Shown one piece after another: positions 34,479 to 45,245 of a stretch of 64,000 nt of DNA; position 1 is the stretch's first letter; each line of letters opens with the position of its first letter. The notes beneath the pieces are model-generated. The model worked only from the letters and a program-made list of their open reading frames with translations, ran no database searches and had not been told where the DNA came from. The translations under genes were made by a program, and so were the position numbers. This DNA comes from Flavobacteriaceae bacterium (GTDB taxonomy: Bacteria > Bacteroidota > Bacteroidia > Flavobacteriales > Flavobacteriaceae), in NCBI GenBank assembly GCA_016780245.1, contig JADHME010000002.1, positions 1 to 64,000 on the forward strand, given 5' to 3'.

Positions 34479-36249
34479 ACATTTTATTTGGCAAACTTAT
34501 ACCTAAAAGGTCAGAACATAACTTTATTATATCTCTTGTTTTCAGAGATATCAATAGCCTAACAGATGTTGATTCTTTAGATTCAGAATTTAAAATATTA
34601 AAATTTTGATACAAAGAATTGTAGCTTTTGACTAAATCATACAAATAGTTTGCTATTAGCGCAGGAGAAAGCTCTTTATATGAATTTTTAATTACTAAAG
34701 GCAAATCATATATAATCTTCAAAACTTCTTTTTCTTTATCATTAAGAGAGTATCCCTTATCAATAGAAATTTCATTATTATACTTTTTTATAATTGACTG
34801 AATTCTAACAAATGCGTATTGAATAAAAGGACCAGTATTTCCATTAAGATCAATTGATTCTTCTGGATTAAATAGAATGTTTTTCTTAGGATCAACTTTG
34901 AGTATATAGTATTTTAGAGCACCAAGAGCAATACTTTTATAATCTTCATAATCTAATGCTTCATTTTTTGATTTAAATTTATCAAGGTTCTCAGTAGTTT
35001 CTTTTACATTATCAATTAATTCAAATATTAAATCATCAGCATCAACTACAGTTCCTTCTCTGCTTTTCATTTTACCAGACGGAAGATCAACCATTCCATA
35101 GCTTAAATGAGAAAGATAACTAGCCCAATCATAACCTAGTCTTTTTAAAATTTTAAATAATACGCTAAAGTGATAGTCTTGTTCATTTCCTACAGTATAA
35201 ATCATTCCTTTAACATTTTCATTATCAGAAATTCTCTGAACTGCTGTACCAAGATCTTGAGTCATATAAACAGATGTTCCATCTGATCTTAACAATAATT
35301 TTTCATCAAGACCCTCGTCATCAAGATTTATCCATATAGATGAATCTTCTTTTGTATAAAATACATTTTTACTAAGTCCTTCTTTAATTATATCCTTTCC
35401 TAATAAATAAGTCTGACTTTCATAATAATTTTTATCAAAAGAAACTCCTAATAATTTATATGTACTTTCAAATCCTTCATATACCCATTGATTCATCATG
35501 TTCCAAATTTTTAGTGTTTCTTCATCATTATTTTCCCAATTCATTAACTCATTTTTAGCATCTTGCATTATTTGAGTAGTATCCTCAGCTTTATCTTTTT
35601 CAATACCAGACTTTAAAAGTTCATTTTTTTGTTCATTATGTATCTTATCAAAAAGTATATAATAATCTCCAACAAATTTATCTCCTTTGATATTTTCTGA
35701 TTTAGGCGTTTTACCCTCACCATATTGCTTCCATGCAATCATTGACTTACAAATATGTATCCCTCTATCATTTATGATTTGAACTTTCTTCACATTTTTC
35801 CCATTTGCTTCGAGAATTTTTGAAATAGAGAAACCCAGTAGATTATTTCTTATGTGTCCTAGATGAAGAGGTTTGTTTGTATTTGGAGATGAAAATTCAA
35901 CAATAAAAGTCTCGTTTTGTTTTTTTGATTTTCCAAAACCAACATCGTCTTTAATTGACTCGATAAAGTTTAAGTAATATTCATCAGAGATAGTAAGATT
36001 TAAAAAACCACCAACTATATTAAAAGAACTAATATTTTCAGAATTACTTACTAAATTTTCTCCTAGATCTTTCCCAAAAGATGAAATCTGTTCTTTTTTT
36101 AGGTCTTTATAAAAAGGAAAGAGGATAATAGTTAAATCACCTTGAAAATCTTTTTTTGTATTTTGAATTTCAATTTCGTTTGTTTTTATATTAAATTTTT
36201 TTTCTAAAAAAACTGAAACTAACTTTGAAATATCTGATTTGATATCCAT
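34477..36249 (-). CDS. argS: Arginyl-tRNA synthetase
   Basis: This class I enzyme charges tRNA-Arg. Over 590 residues it shows the N-terminal Add-1 domain, the HIGH motif in SSPNTNKPLHLGHIRNN, a KMSK-like region in GKMKSREGTVVDADD, and the DALR anticodon-binding domain with NTGPFIQYAFVRIQSI. It follows gltA after five bases and is probably in the same transcript. Its end meets the proteorhodopsin terminator. Confidence 0.97.
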   Translation of the reverse strand: MDIKSDISKLVSVFLEKKFNIKTNEIEIQNTKKDFQGDLTIILFPFYKDLKKEQISSFGKDLGENLVSNSENISSFNIVGGFLNLTISDEYYLNFIESIKDDVGFGKSKKQNETFIVEFSSPNTNKPLHLGHIRNNLLGFSISKILEANGKNVKKVQIINDRGIHICKSMIAWKQYGEGKTPKSENIKGDKFVGDYYILFDKIHNEQKNELLKSGIEKDKAEDTTQIMQDAKNELMNWENNDEETLKIWNMMNQWVYEGFESTYKLLGVSFDKNYYESQTYLLGKDIIKEGLSKNVFYTKEDSSIWINLDDEGLDEKLLLRSDGTSVYMTQDLGTAVQRISDNENVKGMIYTVGNEQDYHFSVLFKILKRLGYDWASYLSHLSYGMVDLPSGKMKSREGTVVDADDLIFELIDNVKETTENLDKFKSKNEALDYEDYKSIALGALKYYILKVDPKKNILFNPEESIDLNGNTGPFIQYAFVRIQSIIKKYNNEISIDKGYSLNDKEKEVLKIIYDLPLVIKNSYKELSPALIANYLYDLVKSYNSLYQNFNILNSESKESTSVRLLISLKTRDIIKLCSDLLGISLPNKM

Positions 36250-36254
36250 TGAAT

Positions 36255-37550
36255 TTATGAAATTGACCTATGTGTTGGACCATTATATATCTGTCTTGGC
36301 CTTCCAATTGGATTTTTAGAGTCTCTCATTTCTTTCCACTGAGCAATCCAACCAGGTATTCTTCCTAGAGCAAACATAACAGTAAACATTTCGGTAGGTA
36401 TACCTAAAGCTCTGTAAATAATACCAGAGTAAAAGTCCACATTAGGATATAATTTTTTTTCAATAAAGTATTCATCGTTTAATGCTTTTTCTTCAATTGA
36501 TTTAGCAATTTCAAGTATTGGATCATCAATACCAAGATCATTAAGAACTTGATCAGCAGCTTTTTTAATTATTTTTGCTCTGGGATCAAAGTTTTTATAA
36601 ACTCTATGACCAAATCCCATCAATCTAAATGGATCAGACTTATCTTTTGCTTTGTCAATATATTTGTCAATATCCGAACCATCATTTTTAATCAATTCTA
36701 GCATCTCAATTACAGCTTGATTAGCACCTCCATGTAATCTTCCCCAAAGGGCAGAAATTCCTGCAGATATTGATGCATATAAACCAGCATATGATGATCC
36801 TACGATTCTTACAGTTGATGTTGAACAATTTTGTTCGTGATCAGCGTGAAGAATCAAGAGTGTGTTCAAAGCATTAACTATTATATCATTTTGCTTATAG
36901 TCTTGATTTGGCTTAGCAAACATCATATACGCAATATTTTCTGTATACTCTAAATTATTGTTACTATAATTTAAAGGCAAACCTTTGATTTTTCGTAACG
37001 TCCAGGACGACATAATAGGAAACTTTGCAAGAAGTCTGATTGTAGATAAATACATTTTATCTTTTTCTGATGTACCTGCTGTATCTTTTAATGAAATTTT
37101 TGTTTCATTTAAAGGGTTAAATGCAATCAAAGCAGATGTAAGAGAAGATAATACACCCATTGGATGAGCAGATTTAGGGAAACTTTTAAAGATTTGCTTA
37201 AGATCTTCATCCACAAGAGCTTCTTCTCTAATATCCTCTTGAAACTTATGTATCTCTGACTTTGTTGGTAAATCTCCATAAATTAAAAGATAGGCGACTT
37301 CTAAAAAAGATTTTTTTTGACATAATTCATCAACAGAGTAGCCTCTATATCTTAAAATACCATTCTCTCCATCAAGGTAAGTTATTTCACTGATACAATG
37401 GCCTGTGTTTTTATAACCCGGATCATAGGTAATCAAACCTGTTTCTGACCTTAATTGATTTATATCAATTGCCTCCTCATTTTCAGATCCAGTAACTACA
37501 GGAAAAGTATAAGATTTTCCATCAAATTCAATTTTTGCAAATTTTCCCAT
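36255..37550 (-). CDS. gltA: Citrate synthase
   Basis: This enzyme condenses oxaloacetate with acetyl-CoA at the entry of the citric acid cycle. The 431-residue length and the N-terminal beta-strand domain (AKIEFDGKSYTFPVVTGSE) fit the hexameric, Gram-negative type. Catalytic regions include LHADHEQNCSTSTVR, GFGHRVYKNFDPRA and the aspartate region NVDFYSGI. A -7 box lies just upstream, and argS follows after five bases. Confidence 0.97.
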   Translation of the reverse strand: MGKFAKIEFDGKSYTFPVVTGSENEEAIDINQLRSETGLITYDPGYKNTGHCISEITYLDGENGILRYRGYSVDELCQKKSFLEVAYLLIYGDLPTKSEIHKFQEDIREEALVDEDLKQIFKSFPKSAHPMGVLSSLTSALIAFNPLNETKISLKDTAGTSEKDKMYLSTIRLLAKFPIMSSWTLRKIKGLPLNYSNNNLEYTENIAYMMFAKPNQDYKQNDIIVNALNTLLILHADHEQNCSTSTVRIVGSSYAGLYASISAGISALWGRLHGGANQAVIEMLELIKNDGSDIDKYIDKAKDKSDPFRLMGFGHRVYKNFDPRAKIIKKAADQVLNDLGIDDPILEIAKSIEEKALNDEYFIEKKLYPNVDFYSGIIYRALGIPTEMFTVMFALGRIPGWIAQWKEMRDSKNPIGRPRQIYNGPTHRSIS

Positions 37551-37565
37551 AATTAGGTGTTTCTA

Positions 37566-37573
37566 CAAATTTA
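37566..37573 (-). promoter_or_regulatory. -7 box of gltA-argS
   Basis: The minus strand reads TAAATTTGTAG, matching TAnnTTTG, 15 bases before the gltA start. TTTT lies at the -33 position. It is in the 63-base spacer after eno. Confidence 0.5.
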
Positions 37574-37613
37574 ATTTACCTGCAGTTAAGAAAAAAATTA
37601 ATTAAAATTTAAA

Positions 37614-38909
37614 TTAAGAAAGCTTTAAATTAAATGCCTCTTTTCCAGGAAATCTTGCATTTTTACCAAGCTCTTCCTCAATCCTTAGTAATTGATTATA
37701 TTTTGACATTCTATCACTTCTTGACATTGAACCGGTTTTAATTTGACCAGTATTAAAAGCTACACAAAGGTCTGCGATAGTAGAATCTTCGGTTTCACCT
37801 GATCTATGAGAAATTACAGAGGTAAAATTATTGGCAGATGCAAGATTAATTGAAGAAATGGTCTCAGATAATGATCCGACTTGATTAAATTTTATAAGAA
37901 TAGAATTCCCAATTTTTTCATTTATTCCTTTAGACAATCTATTTAAATCAGTTACAAAAAGATCGTCCCCAACAAGTTGAACTTTATCACCAATTTTTTC
38001 TGTTAAAAGCTTCCATCCGTCCCAATCATTTTCATCCATTCCATCCTCTATTGAAATTATTGGATATTTTTCACATAATTCAACTAAGAAGTCAACTTGC
38101 TGATTAGAATTTAACTTTGTTGAATTATTTTTTTCAAATATTGAATAATCATAATTTCCATCTTTAAAAAATTCTGATGACGCACAATCTAATGCTATCA
38201 TTACATCTTTTTTCATCTCATATCCTGCTTTATTTACTGCCTCAATAATTGTATTTATTGCGTCTTCAGTACCATCTAGTTCTGGAGCAAATCCACCTTC
38301 GTCACCAACAGCTGTTGAAAGACCTCTAGACTTCAGAATAGACTTTAGATTATGAAAAACTTCATTACCAATCTGTAAAGCATTGGTAAAACTTTTTGCT
38401 CCGACAGGAACAATCATAAACTCTTGAAATGAAATTGGTGAGTCAGAATGACTTCCACCATTAATTATGTTCATAAGTGGAACAGGCAAAACATTTGAAT
38501 TTGAATCACCTAAATATTTAAAAAGAGATATATTCTTTTCATTAGCAGCAGCCTTAGAAACAGCTAGAGAAACTGAAAGAATAGCATTTGCTCCAAGTTT
38601 AGATTTATTATTTGTACCATCCAGCTTAATCATTTTTTCATCAATAAGTTCCTGATCAAAAATTGATATATTATTTAATTCTTTTGAAATAATTTCATTT
38701 ACATTTTTTACAGCATTAAAAACAGATTTCCCCATGTACGAGTCTAATTCATCTCTTAATTCTACAGACTCATGTTCACCTGTAGATGCTCCAGATGGAA
38801 CAGCAGCCCTACCAATTATATTATTTGTTGTGATTACATCAGTTTCAACTGTAGGATTTCCTCTTGAGTCAAAAATCTGTCTCGATACTATATTTTTTAT
38901 TTTAGTCAT
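37614..38909 (-). CDS. eno: Enolase
   Basis: Enolase converts 2-phosphoglycerate to phosphoenolpyruvate. The 431-residue protein has the expected start [16 protein letters not shown], the [14 protein letters not shown] loop, magnesium ligands in [19 protein letters not shown] and VGDDLFVT, and the catalytic-lysine region [15 protein letters not shown], followed by [14 protein letters not shown]. It begins three bases after the carA stop, so carA and eno are probably one transcript. Confidence 0.97.
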   Translation of the reverse strand: MTKIKNIVSRQIFDSRGNPTVETDVITTNNIIGRAAVPSGASTGEHESVELRDELDSYMGKSVFNAVKNVNEIISKELNNISIFDQELIDEKMIKLDGTNNKSKLGANAILSVSLAVSKAAANEKNISLFKYLGDSNSNVLPVPLMNIINGGSHSDSPISFQEFMIVPVGAKSFTNALQIGNEVFHNLKSILKSRGLSTAVGDEGGFAPELDGTEDAINTIIEAVNKAGYEMKKDVMIALDCASSEFFKDGNYDYSIFEKNNSTKLNSNQQVDFLVELCEKYPIISIEDGMDENDWDGWKLLTEKIGDKVQLVGDDLFVTDLNRLSKGINEKIGNSILIKFNQVGSLSETISSINLASANNFTSVISHRSGETEDSTIADLCVAFNTGQIKTGSMSRSDRMSKYNQLLRIEEELGKNARFPGKEAFNLKLS

Positions 38910-38912
38910 TGG

Positions 38913-40007
38913 TTAATTTAGTTTTGATAAGAATTGATCAAATAAATAATTTCCATCATTAGGACCAGGACCAGCCTCAGGATGATATTGAACGGAGAAA
39001 CAATTCTTAGATTTTATTTCAAGACCAGCGACTGTTTGATCATTCAAATGTTTATGTGAGATTTTAACTGACTTGTTAGCAACAGCAGTATCATAATCAA
39101 CAGCAAAACCATGATTTTGAGATGTTATTTCACCTTTACCTGTATTAATGTTTAAAACAGGGTGGTTGATACCTCTATGTCCATTAAACATTTTGTATGT
39201 TTTTATATCATTAGCCAATGCAATAACTTGATGACCAAGACAAATACCAAATAATGGATAATTTTTTTCAAGAATTTCTTTTGTTGTTTCTATCACTGTT
39301 TTTAATGGTTCAGGATCACCAGGACCATTTGAAAGGAAAAATCCATTAGGTTTAAATTTTAGCATTTCACCTAGACTTGAATTATATGGAAAAACTTTGA
39401 CAAACATATCTCTTTTAACAAAATTATCAAGTATATTTTTTTTAATTCCTAAGTCGACTACTGCTAACCTTTTATTAGATTGTTTATTTCCAATTTCATA
39501 AGGTTCTTTTGTAGAAACTTTAGATGCAAGCTCTAATCCATTCATACTTGGAAAATTGCTAAGTTTTTTCTTGATATCTGAAATTTTATCGACCTCTGTA
39601 GTTATAGCAGCATTCATTGCACCATTATCTCTTATATACCTTACAAGAGCTCTAGTGTCAACATCACATAAAGTAACTAGTTTATTTGATTCAAACCATT
39701 TTTTAATTGATTTAGAGTTTGGTCTTGAGTTTACAGAACTAAAATTTTTACAAATTAGTCCACTGATATAAATTTTATTTGATTGAGATTCGGACATTTT
39801 GATACCGTAGTTTCCAATATGAGAAGTTGTAGTTACCATAATTTGTCCAAAATAAGATGGATCAGTAAATATTTCTTGATATCCAGTTACTCCAGTATTA
39901 AAACAGATTTCACCAAAAGAAGTGCCATTGATTCCGGTAGAACGACCATAAAAAATCGTACCGTCAGCTAACAGTACGACTCCTTTTTTCCTTTTTTTGT
40001 AAGTCAT
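38913..40007 (-). CDS. carA: Carbamoyl-phosphate synthase small subunit
   Basis: CarA splits glutamine and passes ammonia to CarB. The ATG at 40007 (MTYKKRKKGVVLLADGT) is preferred over the track start 15 residues upstream, which would begin inside the rplQ terminator. The N-terminal domain with GINGTSFGEICFNTGVTGYQ is followed by the glutamine amidotransferase domain, with nucleophile FGICLGHQ and the His-Glu pair YHPEAGPGP. It is located between the ribosomal cluster terminator and eno, not next to carB. Confidence 0.96.
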   Translation of the reverse strand: MTYKKRKKGVVLLADGTIFYGRSTGINGTSFGEICFNTGVTGYQEIFTDPSYFGQIMVTTTSHIGNYGIKMSESQSNKIYISGLICKNFSSVNSRPNSKSIKKWFESNKLVTLCDVDTRALVRYIRDNGAMNAAITTEVDKISDIKKKLSNFPSMNGLELASKVSTKEPYEIGNKQSNKRLAVVDLGIKKNILDNFVKRDMFVKVFPYNSSLGEMLKFKPNGFFLSNGPGDPEPLKTVIETTKEILEKNYPLFGICLGHQVIALANDIKTYKMFNGHRGINHPVLNINTGKGEITSQNHGFAVDYDTAVANKSVKISHKHLNDQTVAGLEIKSKNCFSVQYHPEAGPGPNDGNYLFDQFLSKLN

Positions 40008-40027
40008 TTCAGAAAGTAAAATTACAT

Positions 40028-40062
40028 AAAAAAAGGACATATGAAAAAACATATGTCCTTTT
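40028..40062 (-). terminator. Terminator of the ribosomal protein / rpoA cluster
   Basis: A perfect 13-base inverted repeat, AAAAGGACATATG / CATATGTCCTTTT, with a 6-base loop lies 25 bases past the rplQ stop. On the minus strand it continues into a T-run. It separates rplQ from carA. Confidence 0.9.
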
Positions 40063-40087
40063 GTTAATTACTTTTTATTTAGTGTTA

Positions 40088-40522
40088 TTAAGACTCAGCT
40101 TTTTCCTCTGAATCGACCACTTGTTCTTCAGAAGATTCCTTAAATTGATTTGAGTTATACAGGTTATTAAAATCTACAAGCTCAATCATAGCCATTGATG
40201 CATTATCTCCCATTCTGTTACCTAATTTGATTATTCTCGTATATCCACCTGGTCTATTAGCTACCTTTTGAGCTATCTCATCAAATAGAGTCTTGACACC
40301 ATCCTTATTCCTCAATTTGCTAAAGCATAGTCTTCTATTATGTGTATTATCATTTTTAGACTTGGTAATTAAAGGCTCAATAAAAATCTTTAAAGCTTTA
40401 GCTTTAGTTGATGTAGTAGTAATCCTCTTATGCTCAATTAATGATACTGACATATTAGCTAACATAGCTTTTCTATGAGCTGACTTTCTACCAAGTTTAA
40501 TTGTTTTTTTACCGTGTCTCAT
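40088..40522 (-). CDS. rplQ: 50S ribosomal protein L17 (bL17)
   Basis: Residues 1-115 are standard L17: [42 protein letters not shown] short acidic tail ([15 protein letters not shown]) brings it to 144 residues; such tails are common in Bacteroidetes L17. It is the last gene of the cluster, three bases after rpoA. Confidence 0.97.
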   Translation of the reverse strand: MRHGKKTIKLGRKSAHRKAMLANMSVSLIEHKRITTTSTKAKALKIFIEPLITKSKNDNTHNRRLCFSKLRNKDGVKTLFDEIAQKVANRPGGYTRIIKLGNRMGDNASMAMIELVDFNNLYNSNQFKESSEEQVVDSEEKAES

Positions 40523-40525
40523 TGT

Positions 40526-41518
40526 TTAATCTTTATCTAGTTTATATTTAGTAAGATCCATACCAAATGATAAACCTTTTAGTATAACTAATTCTTCTAG
40601 CTCTGTTAAAGACTTTCTACCAAAGTTTCTAAACTTCATTAAGTCATTTTTATTAAAGGAAACAAGATCACCCAATGTATCAACCTCAGCAGCTTTTAGA
40701 CAATTTAAAGCTCTAACAGATAAATCCATATCTATAAGCTTTGTCTTAAGAAGCTGTCTCATGTGAAGAGATTCTTCATCATAAGTCTCAGATTGAGCGA
40801 TTTCATCTGCCTCAAGAGTAATAAGTTCATCAGAGAATAGCATGAAATGGTGAATAAGTATTTTTGCAGCTTCAGTAAGAGCATCTTTTGGATGAATAGA
40901 GCCATCGGTAATTATTTCAAAAACAAGTTTTTCAAAATCAGTCTTTTGTTCTACTCTGTAATTTTCAATATCATACTTAACATTCTTAATTGGAGTGTAA
41001 ATTGAATCAATAGCAATTACCCCAACAGACTCATTATATTTTTTGTTTTCCTCAGATGGAACGTATCCTCTACCCTTATCAATGCTTAGTTCAATACTTA
41101 ACTTAACATCTTTCTCAAGATTACATATAACAAGATCAGGATTAAGAATTTGGAAACCAGATATGAATTTTTGAAGGTCTGAGGCTTTTAGTACTTTCTG
41201 ATTGCCAACTATTACATTAATCTTCTCGTTATCGACATCGTCAATTTGTCTCTTAAGTCTAATTTGCTTTATGTTTAAGATGATTTCTGTTACATCCTCG
41301 ACAACTCCTTCAATTGTAGAAAATTCATGATCTACACCGTCAATTTTGATGGATGTAAACGCATAACCTTCTAAAGAAGATAATAATACTCTTCTAAGAG
41401 CGTTACCAATAGTTAAACCATATCCTGGTTCTAAAGGTCTAAATTCGAATTTACCATGAGACTCTGTAGAGTCTGTCATGATTACTTTATCTGGTTTTTG
41501 AAAGTTTAAAATTGCCAT
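40526..41518 (-). CDS. rpoA: RNA polymerase alpha subunit
   Basis: The 330-residue protein has the N-terminal dimerisation domain ([25 protein letters not shown]) and, after a linker at about 240, the C-terminal domain with [23 protein letters not shown] and [16 protein letters not shown], which contacts activators and UP-element DNA. It lies between rpsD and rplQ as in most bacteria. Confidence 0.98.
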   Translation of the reverse strand: MAILNFQKPDKVIMTDSTESHGKFEFRPLEPGYGLTIGNALRRVLLSSLEGYAFTSIKIDGVDHEFSTIEGVVEDVTEIILNIKQIRLKRQIDDVDNEKINVIVGNQKVLKASDLQKFISGFQILNPDLVICNLEKDVKLSIELSIDKGRGYVPSEENKKYNESVGVIAIDSIYTPIKNVKYDIENYRVEQKTDFEKLVFEIITDGSIHPKDALTEAAKILIHHFMLFSDELITLEADEIAQSETYDEESLHMRQLLKTKLIDMDLSVRALNCLKAAEVDTLGDLVSFNKNDLMKFRNFGRKSLTELEELVILKGLSFGMDLTKYKLDKD

Positions 41519-41523
41519 ATTTT

Positions 41524-42129
41524 TTATTTTGAGTATAATTCAACAATAAGTTGTTCCTTAATATTTTCAGGAATTTGCTCTCTTTCAGGAAGAGAAATAA
41601 ATTCACCTTCAAGACGTTCTCTATTAAATTTTATCCATTCATATTCAGATATATTTTCTCTGAGAGAACTCTCAATTGCTTTTAGAGACTTAGATTTCTC
41701 TCTTATAGAAATCTTGTCTCCAGGTCTTAGCGTGTATGATGGAATATTAACAATTGATCCATTGACAAGTATATGTTTGTGAGAGACTAACTGTCTTGCA
41801 CCATCTCTTGTATTAGATATTCCCATCCTAAATACAACATTATCTAGTCTAGATTCACATAGCTGTAAAAGTAGTTCACCTGTAATACCTTTCCCTCTGT
41901 TTGCCTTATCATATATGTTTCTAAACTGCTTTTCAAGAATACCATAGGTGTATTTTGCTTTCTGCTTTTCCATAAGCTGAATTGCATATTCTGATTTTTT
42001 GGCTCTTCTTTTTGTATTACCATGTTGCCCCGGTGGGTAATTTTTTTTCTCTAAAGTACGATCCTCACCAAATAAGGGTTCACCGAACTTTCTAGATATT
42101 TTTGTTTTTGGTCCTCTGTATCTTGCCAT
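41524..42129 (-). CDS. rpsD: 30S ribosomal protein S4 (uS4)
   Basis: The 201-residue protein starts [21 protein letters not shown] and has the S4 RNA-binding domain with [31 protein letters not shown]. The N-terminal zinc cysteines of some S4 proteins are absent. It sits 14 bases after rpsK. Confidence 0.98.
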   Translation of the reverse strand: MARYRGPKTKISRKFGEPLFGEDRTLEKKNYPPGQHGNTKRRAKKSEYAIQLMEKQKAKYTYGILEKQFRNIYDKANRGKGITGELLLQLCESRLDNVVFRMGISNTRDGARQLVSHKHILVNGSIVNIPSYTLRPGDKISIREKSKSLKAIESSLRENISEYEWIKFNRERLEGEFISLPEREQIPENIKEQLIVELYSK

Positions 42130-42143
42130 TTAAATTCTATTAA

Positions 42144-42527
42144 TTAAACTCTTCTTCTTTTTGGTGGTCTACATCCATTATGTGGCATAGGAGTAACATC
42201 AACAATTTCAGAAACTTCTAAGCCGTTGTTATGTAAAGTTCTAATAGCTGATTCTCTTCCATTTCCAGGTCCTTTTACTAAAACTTTAATTCTTCTAACA
42301 CCAGCATCATGAGCGGTTTTAGCTGCATCCTCTGCCGCAGTTTGAGCAGCAAACGGAGTATTTTTCTTAGAACCTCTAAAACCCATTTTTCCTGCTGAGG
42401 ACCATGAAATAACTTCACCTTTTAAATTAGTAATTGATATAATAATGTTATTGAATGAAGCGTTTATATGAGCTTCACCAGTTGTATCAACAATTACTTT
42501 TCTTTTTTTACTAGTAGATTTTGCCAT
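42144..42527 (-). CDS. rpsK: 30S ribosomal protein S11 (uS11)
   Basis: The 127-residue protein contains [21 protein letters not shown], the [20 protein letters not shown] block and the C-terminal [18 protein letters not shown]. It is in the standard S13-S11-S4 order, two bases after rpsM, and starts in the TAATTATG context. Confidence 0.98.
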   Translation of the reverse strand: MAKSTSKKRKVIVDTTGEAHINASFNNIIISITNLKGEVISWSSAGKMGFRGSKKNTPFAAQTAAEDAAKTAHDAGVRRIKVLVKGPGNGRESAIRTLHNNGLEVSEIVDVTPMPHNGCRPPKRRRV

Positions 42528-42529
42528 AA

Positions 42530-42904
42530 TTATTTAGTTGCTTTTTTCTTATTAGCTACAGTTTTTCTTTTTCCTTTTCTTGTTCTGGAATTATTTTTTG
42601 TTCTTTGACCTCTTAGTGGTAAACCAGTCCTATGTCTAATACCTCTAAAACTTCCAATATCCATTAATCTTTTAATGTTTAATTGTGTCTCTGATCTTAA
42701 CTCACCTTCAATTTGAAGTTTTCCAACAACATCCCTTACACTAGCAATATCTTTATCATCCCAATCAGAAACTTTCTTATTTAAATCAACTTTAGCTTCT
42801 TCTAAGATTGTTAACGCAAGGCTTCTACCTATTCCATATATGTAGGTTAAAGCTATTGCTCCTCTTTTATCCTTTGGTATATCTATTCCTGAAATTCTTG
42901 CCAT
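42530..42904 (-). CDS. rpsM: 30S ribosomal protein S13 (uS13)
   Basis: The 124-residue protein begins [26 protein letters not shown] and has the [22 protein letters not shown] end that contacts P-site tRNA. The lysine-rich tail [14 protein letters not shown] is typical. It opens the alpha part of the cluster, two bases after rpmJ. Confidence 0.98.
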   Translation of the reverse strand: MARISGIDIPKDKRGAIALTYIYGIGRSLALTILEEAKVDLNKKVSDWDDKDIASVRDVVGKLQIEGELRSETQLNIKRLMDIGSFRGIRHRTGLPLRGQRTKNNSRTRKGKRKTVANKKKATK

Positions 42905-42906
42905 AA

Positions 42907-43023
42907 TTAACCTTGTCTTTGTTTAAATCGTGGATTCTTTTTATTAATTACATATAATCGACCTTTCCTTCTGACGATTTTACATTCACTACTTCTTTTC
43001 TTTATTGATGCTCTTACTTTCAT
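42907..43023 (-). CDS. rpmJ: 50S ribosomal protein L36 (bL36)
   Basis: This gene is missing from the ORF track because it is only 38 codons long. The minus strand encodes [20 protein letters not shown] and ends NPRFKQRQG. Only one cysteine (Cys 14) remains and the histidine of the zinc-type form is lost; Bacteroidetes L36 commonly looks like this. It lies between infA and rpsM. Confidence 0.97.
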   Translation of the reverse strand: MKVRASIKKRSSECKIVRRKGRLYVINKKNPRFKQRQG

Positions 43024-43030
43024 AATATTT

Positions 43031-43246
43031 TTACATTCTAAATGTTATTCTTGCCTTTGTCAAATCATATGGACTCATTTCAAGTTTTACTTTATCACCT
43101 GGAAGAAGCTTTATATAATGCAAACGCATCTTACCAGAAATATGAGCAGTAACAACATGTCCATTCTCAAGTTCTACTCTAAACATAGCATTAGAAAGAG
43201 CCTCTTTAATTTTACCTTCTTGTTCTATAGATTTCTGTTTAGCCAT
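43031..43246 (-). CDS. infA: Translation initiation factor IF-1
   Basis: The 71-residue OB-fold protein carries [20 protein letters not shown], the [19 protein letters not shown] core and the [21 protein letters not shown] end. IF-1 blocks the A site during initiation. Its position between secY and rpmJ is usual for this phylum; map and adk, found here in many other bacteria, are absent. Confidence 0.98.
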   Translation of the reverse strand: MAKQKSIEQEGKIKEALSNAMFRVELENGHVVTAHISGKMRLHYIKLLPGDKVKLEMSPYDLTKARITFRM

Positions 43247-43247
43247 A

Positions 43248-44600
43248 TTATATAGTTGGTTTACTTCTCATTGAACCAGATTTCATAAGTCCATCATAAT
43301 GATGATTAAGTAAATATGCATTTACTTGCTGTATTGTGTCAATAGCAACTCCTACCATAATTAGAAGAGATGTACCTCCATAAAAAAGTGCCCAACCTTG
43401 TTGCATACCAATTAATTGGACAACTATAGCAGGGAAGATTGCTATAACTGCTAGATAAAGAGATCCAGGAAAAGTAATATAAGACATCACTGAATCTAAA
43501 TATTCTGATGTTTCGTTACCTGGTCTTATACCAGGGACAAATCCACCGCTTCTTTTTAAATCATCTGACATTTTATTAGTAGGTACTGTAATAGCAGTAT
43601 AGAAAAATGTAAAGATTATAACTAGAAGTGCAAATAAAACATTATACCATAATCCAAATATGTCAGAAAAACTTGCTTGAAGCCATTGACCAATTGATGA
43701 GTCACTAAAAACACTACCAATTGTTGCTGGTGCAAACATTAGTGCCTGAGCAAAGATTATTGGCATAACACCTGAAGCATTAAGCTTTAGGGGTATATAT
43801 TGTCTTGTAGCCATACCTGGAGATTGAGATCCAGGTACAGAGTTTCTTCTTGCATATTGAACAGGTATTTGTCTTACAGCCATAACTAATAGTATTGATA
43901 ATAGAATAACTACTAACCACACTGCTAGCTCTATAACTACCATTATTAAACCTCCGTTACTTTCAGAAACTCTTGAGACAAGGTTTTGGGTAAACGAAAG
44001 TGGTAAAGTAGCAACAATACCAACAGTTATAAGAAGTGATATTCCATTTCCAATTCCTTTGTCTGTTATTTTTTCACCTAGCCACATTGCAAAAATACAA
44101 CCCGTAACTAGAATAATAATTGATGATAGAACGAACATTGGGGTTCTACCAAAAATAAATGCACTATCAGGAACACCAAGTGCACTAAGTCCGTATAAAT
44201 AAGCAGGAGCCTGAACAACACAGATAAAGATTGTTAGCCATCGAGTAATTTGTGTTATTTTTTTTCTACCACTCTCACCTTCTTTCTGAAGCTTTTGAAG
44301 ATATGGAAGAGCTACACCCATTAATTGAACAACAATAGCTGCTGAAATATATGGCATAATACCAAGTGCAAATATGGATGCATTTGCGAAAGCACCACCA
44401 GTGAATGCATTTAATATACCTAATAAGCCTCCTCCATCAGATCTTGTTGAAAGATCAGACAAAGCAAGAGAATCAACACCAGGAAGCACAACCTGAGCTC
44501 CTAATCTGTAGACCAATAGTAAACCTAGAGTAAAAAGAATTCTATCTCTTAGCTCTTTAATATTATATATATTTTTTATTATGTCTACTAATTTATTCAC
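43248..44600 (-). CDS. secY: Protein translocase subunit SecY, GTG start
   Basis: SecY forms the protein-conducting channel of the inner membrane. The 450-residue protein has ten hydrophobic helices, starting with [23 protein letters not shown], and conserved blocks such as [24 protein letters not shown] and the cytoplasmic loop with [17 protein letters not shown]. The start codon is GTG, one base after rplO, so translation is probably coupled. Confidence 0.98.
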   Translation of the reverse strand: MNKLVDIIKNIYNIKELRDRILFTLGLLLVYRLGAQVVLPGVDSLALSDLSTRSDGGGLLGILNAFTGGAFANASIFALGIMPYISAAIVVQLMGVALPYLQKLQKEGESGRKKITQITRWLTIFICVVQAPAYLYGLSALGVPDSAFIFGRTPMFVLSSIIILVTGCIFAMWLGEKITDKGIGNGISLLITVGIVATLPLSFTQNLVSRVSESNGGLIMVVIELAVWLVVILLSILLVMAVRQIPVQYARRNSVPGSQSPGMATRQYIPLKLNASGVMPIIFAQALMFAPATIGSVFSDSSIGQWLQASFSDIFGLWYNVLFALLVIIFTFFYTAITVPTNKMSDDLKRSGGFVPGIRPGNETSEYLDSVMSYITFPGSLYLAVIAIFPAIVVQLIGMQQGWALFYGGTSLLIMVGVAIDTIQQVNAYLLNHHYDGLMKSGSMRSKPTI

Positions 44601-44601
44601 T

Positions 44602-45054
44602 TTATATCTTAGTTATTTTTCCACCTGCCTTTTCAATTAATTTTTCAGCTGATGCAGAAAATTTATGAGCAGCGACATTTACAGGAACATCAATTTTTCC
44701 TCTGCCTAAAACTTTAATAAGATCACCTTTTTTAACAATTCTTAACTCAATCATTTTTTCAAAGGTTAAATCTTTTTTGATTTTTTTATCTTCAACTAAA
44801 GTCTGTATATCATCTACGTTAATAGTTTTATATTCAATTCTATTTATATTATTAAAACCAAACTTTGGAATCCTTCTTTGAAGTGGCATCTGTCCACCTT
44901 CAAAACCTATCTTTCTAGAATATCCAGATCTTGACTGAGAACCATTATGACCTTTTGTTGAGGTACCTCCTTTTCCAGAACCTTGACCTCTACCAAGCCT
45001 TTTACCACTTGTCTTGTTTGAACCTTTTACAGGCTGTAAATTATTTAAGCTCAT
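44602..45054 (-). CDS. rplO: 50S ribosomal protein L15 (uL15)
   Basis: The 150-residue protein starts with LNNLQPVKGSNKTSGKRLGR and the glycine-rich GQGSGKGGTSTKGHNGSQSR arm that reaches into 23S rRNA, followed by FEGGQMPLQRRIPKFGF. It is two bases after rpmD and starts in the TAATTATG context. Confidence 0.98.
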   Translation of the reverse strand: MSLNNLQPVKGSNKTSGKRLGRGQGSGKGGTSTKGHNGSQSRSGYSRKIGFEGGQMPLQRRIPKFGFNNINRIEYKTINVDDIQTLVEDKKIKKDLTFEKMIELRIVKKGDLIKVLGRGKIDVPVNVAAHKFSASAEKLIEKAGGKITKI

Positions 45055-45056
45055 AA

Positions 45057-45245
45057 TTATTTGTTTACAGAATTAATCTCTACAAGATGTTTAACTTTAT
45101 CTATCATGCCAGAAATTGATGGGCTTAACTCATGTTCAACTTCCATTCCAATTTTCCTTAAGCCTAAAGCCCTAAGAGTTCTCTTTTGAGACTCTAGTTT
45201 TTTAATCGTACTTCTTACTTGTTTAATTCTAACTTTCTTGCTCAT
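45057..45245 (-). CDS. rpmD: 50S ribosomal protein L30 (uL30)
   Basis: This small protein (62 residues) has [20 protein letters not shown] and [19 protein letters not shown], the normal L30 core. Its start overlaps the rpsE stop by four bases (ATGA), showing translational coupling. Confidence 0.96.
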   Translation of the reverse strand: MSKKVRIKQVRSTIKKLESQKRTLRALGLRKIGMEVEHELSPSISGMIDKVKHLVEINSVNK

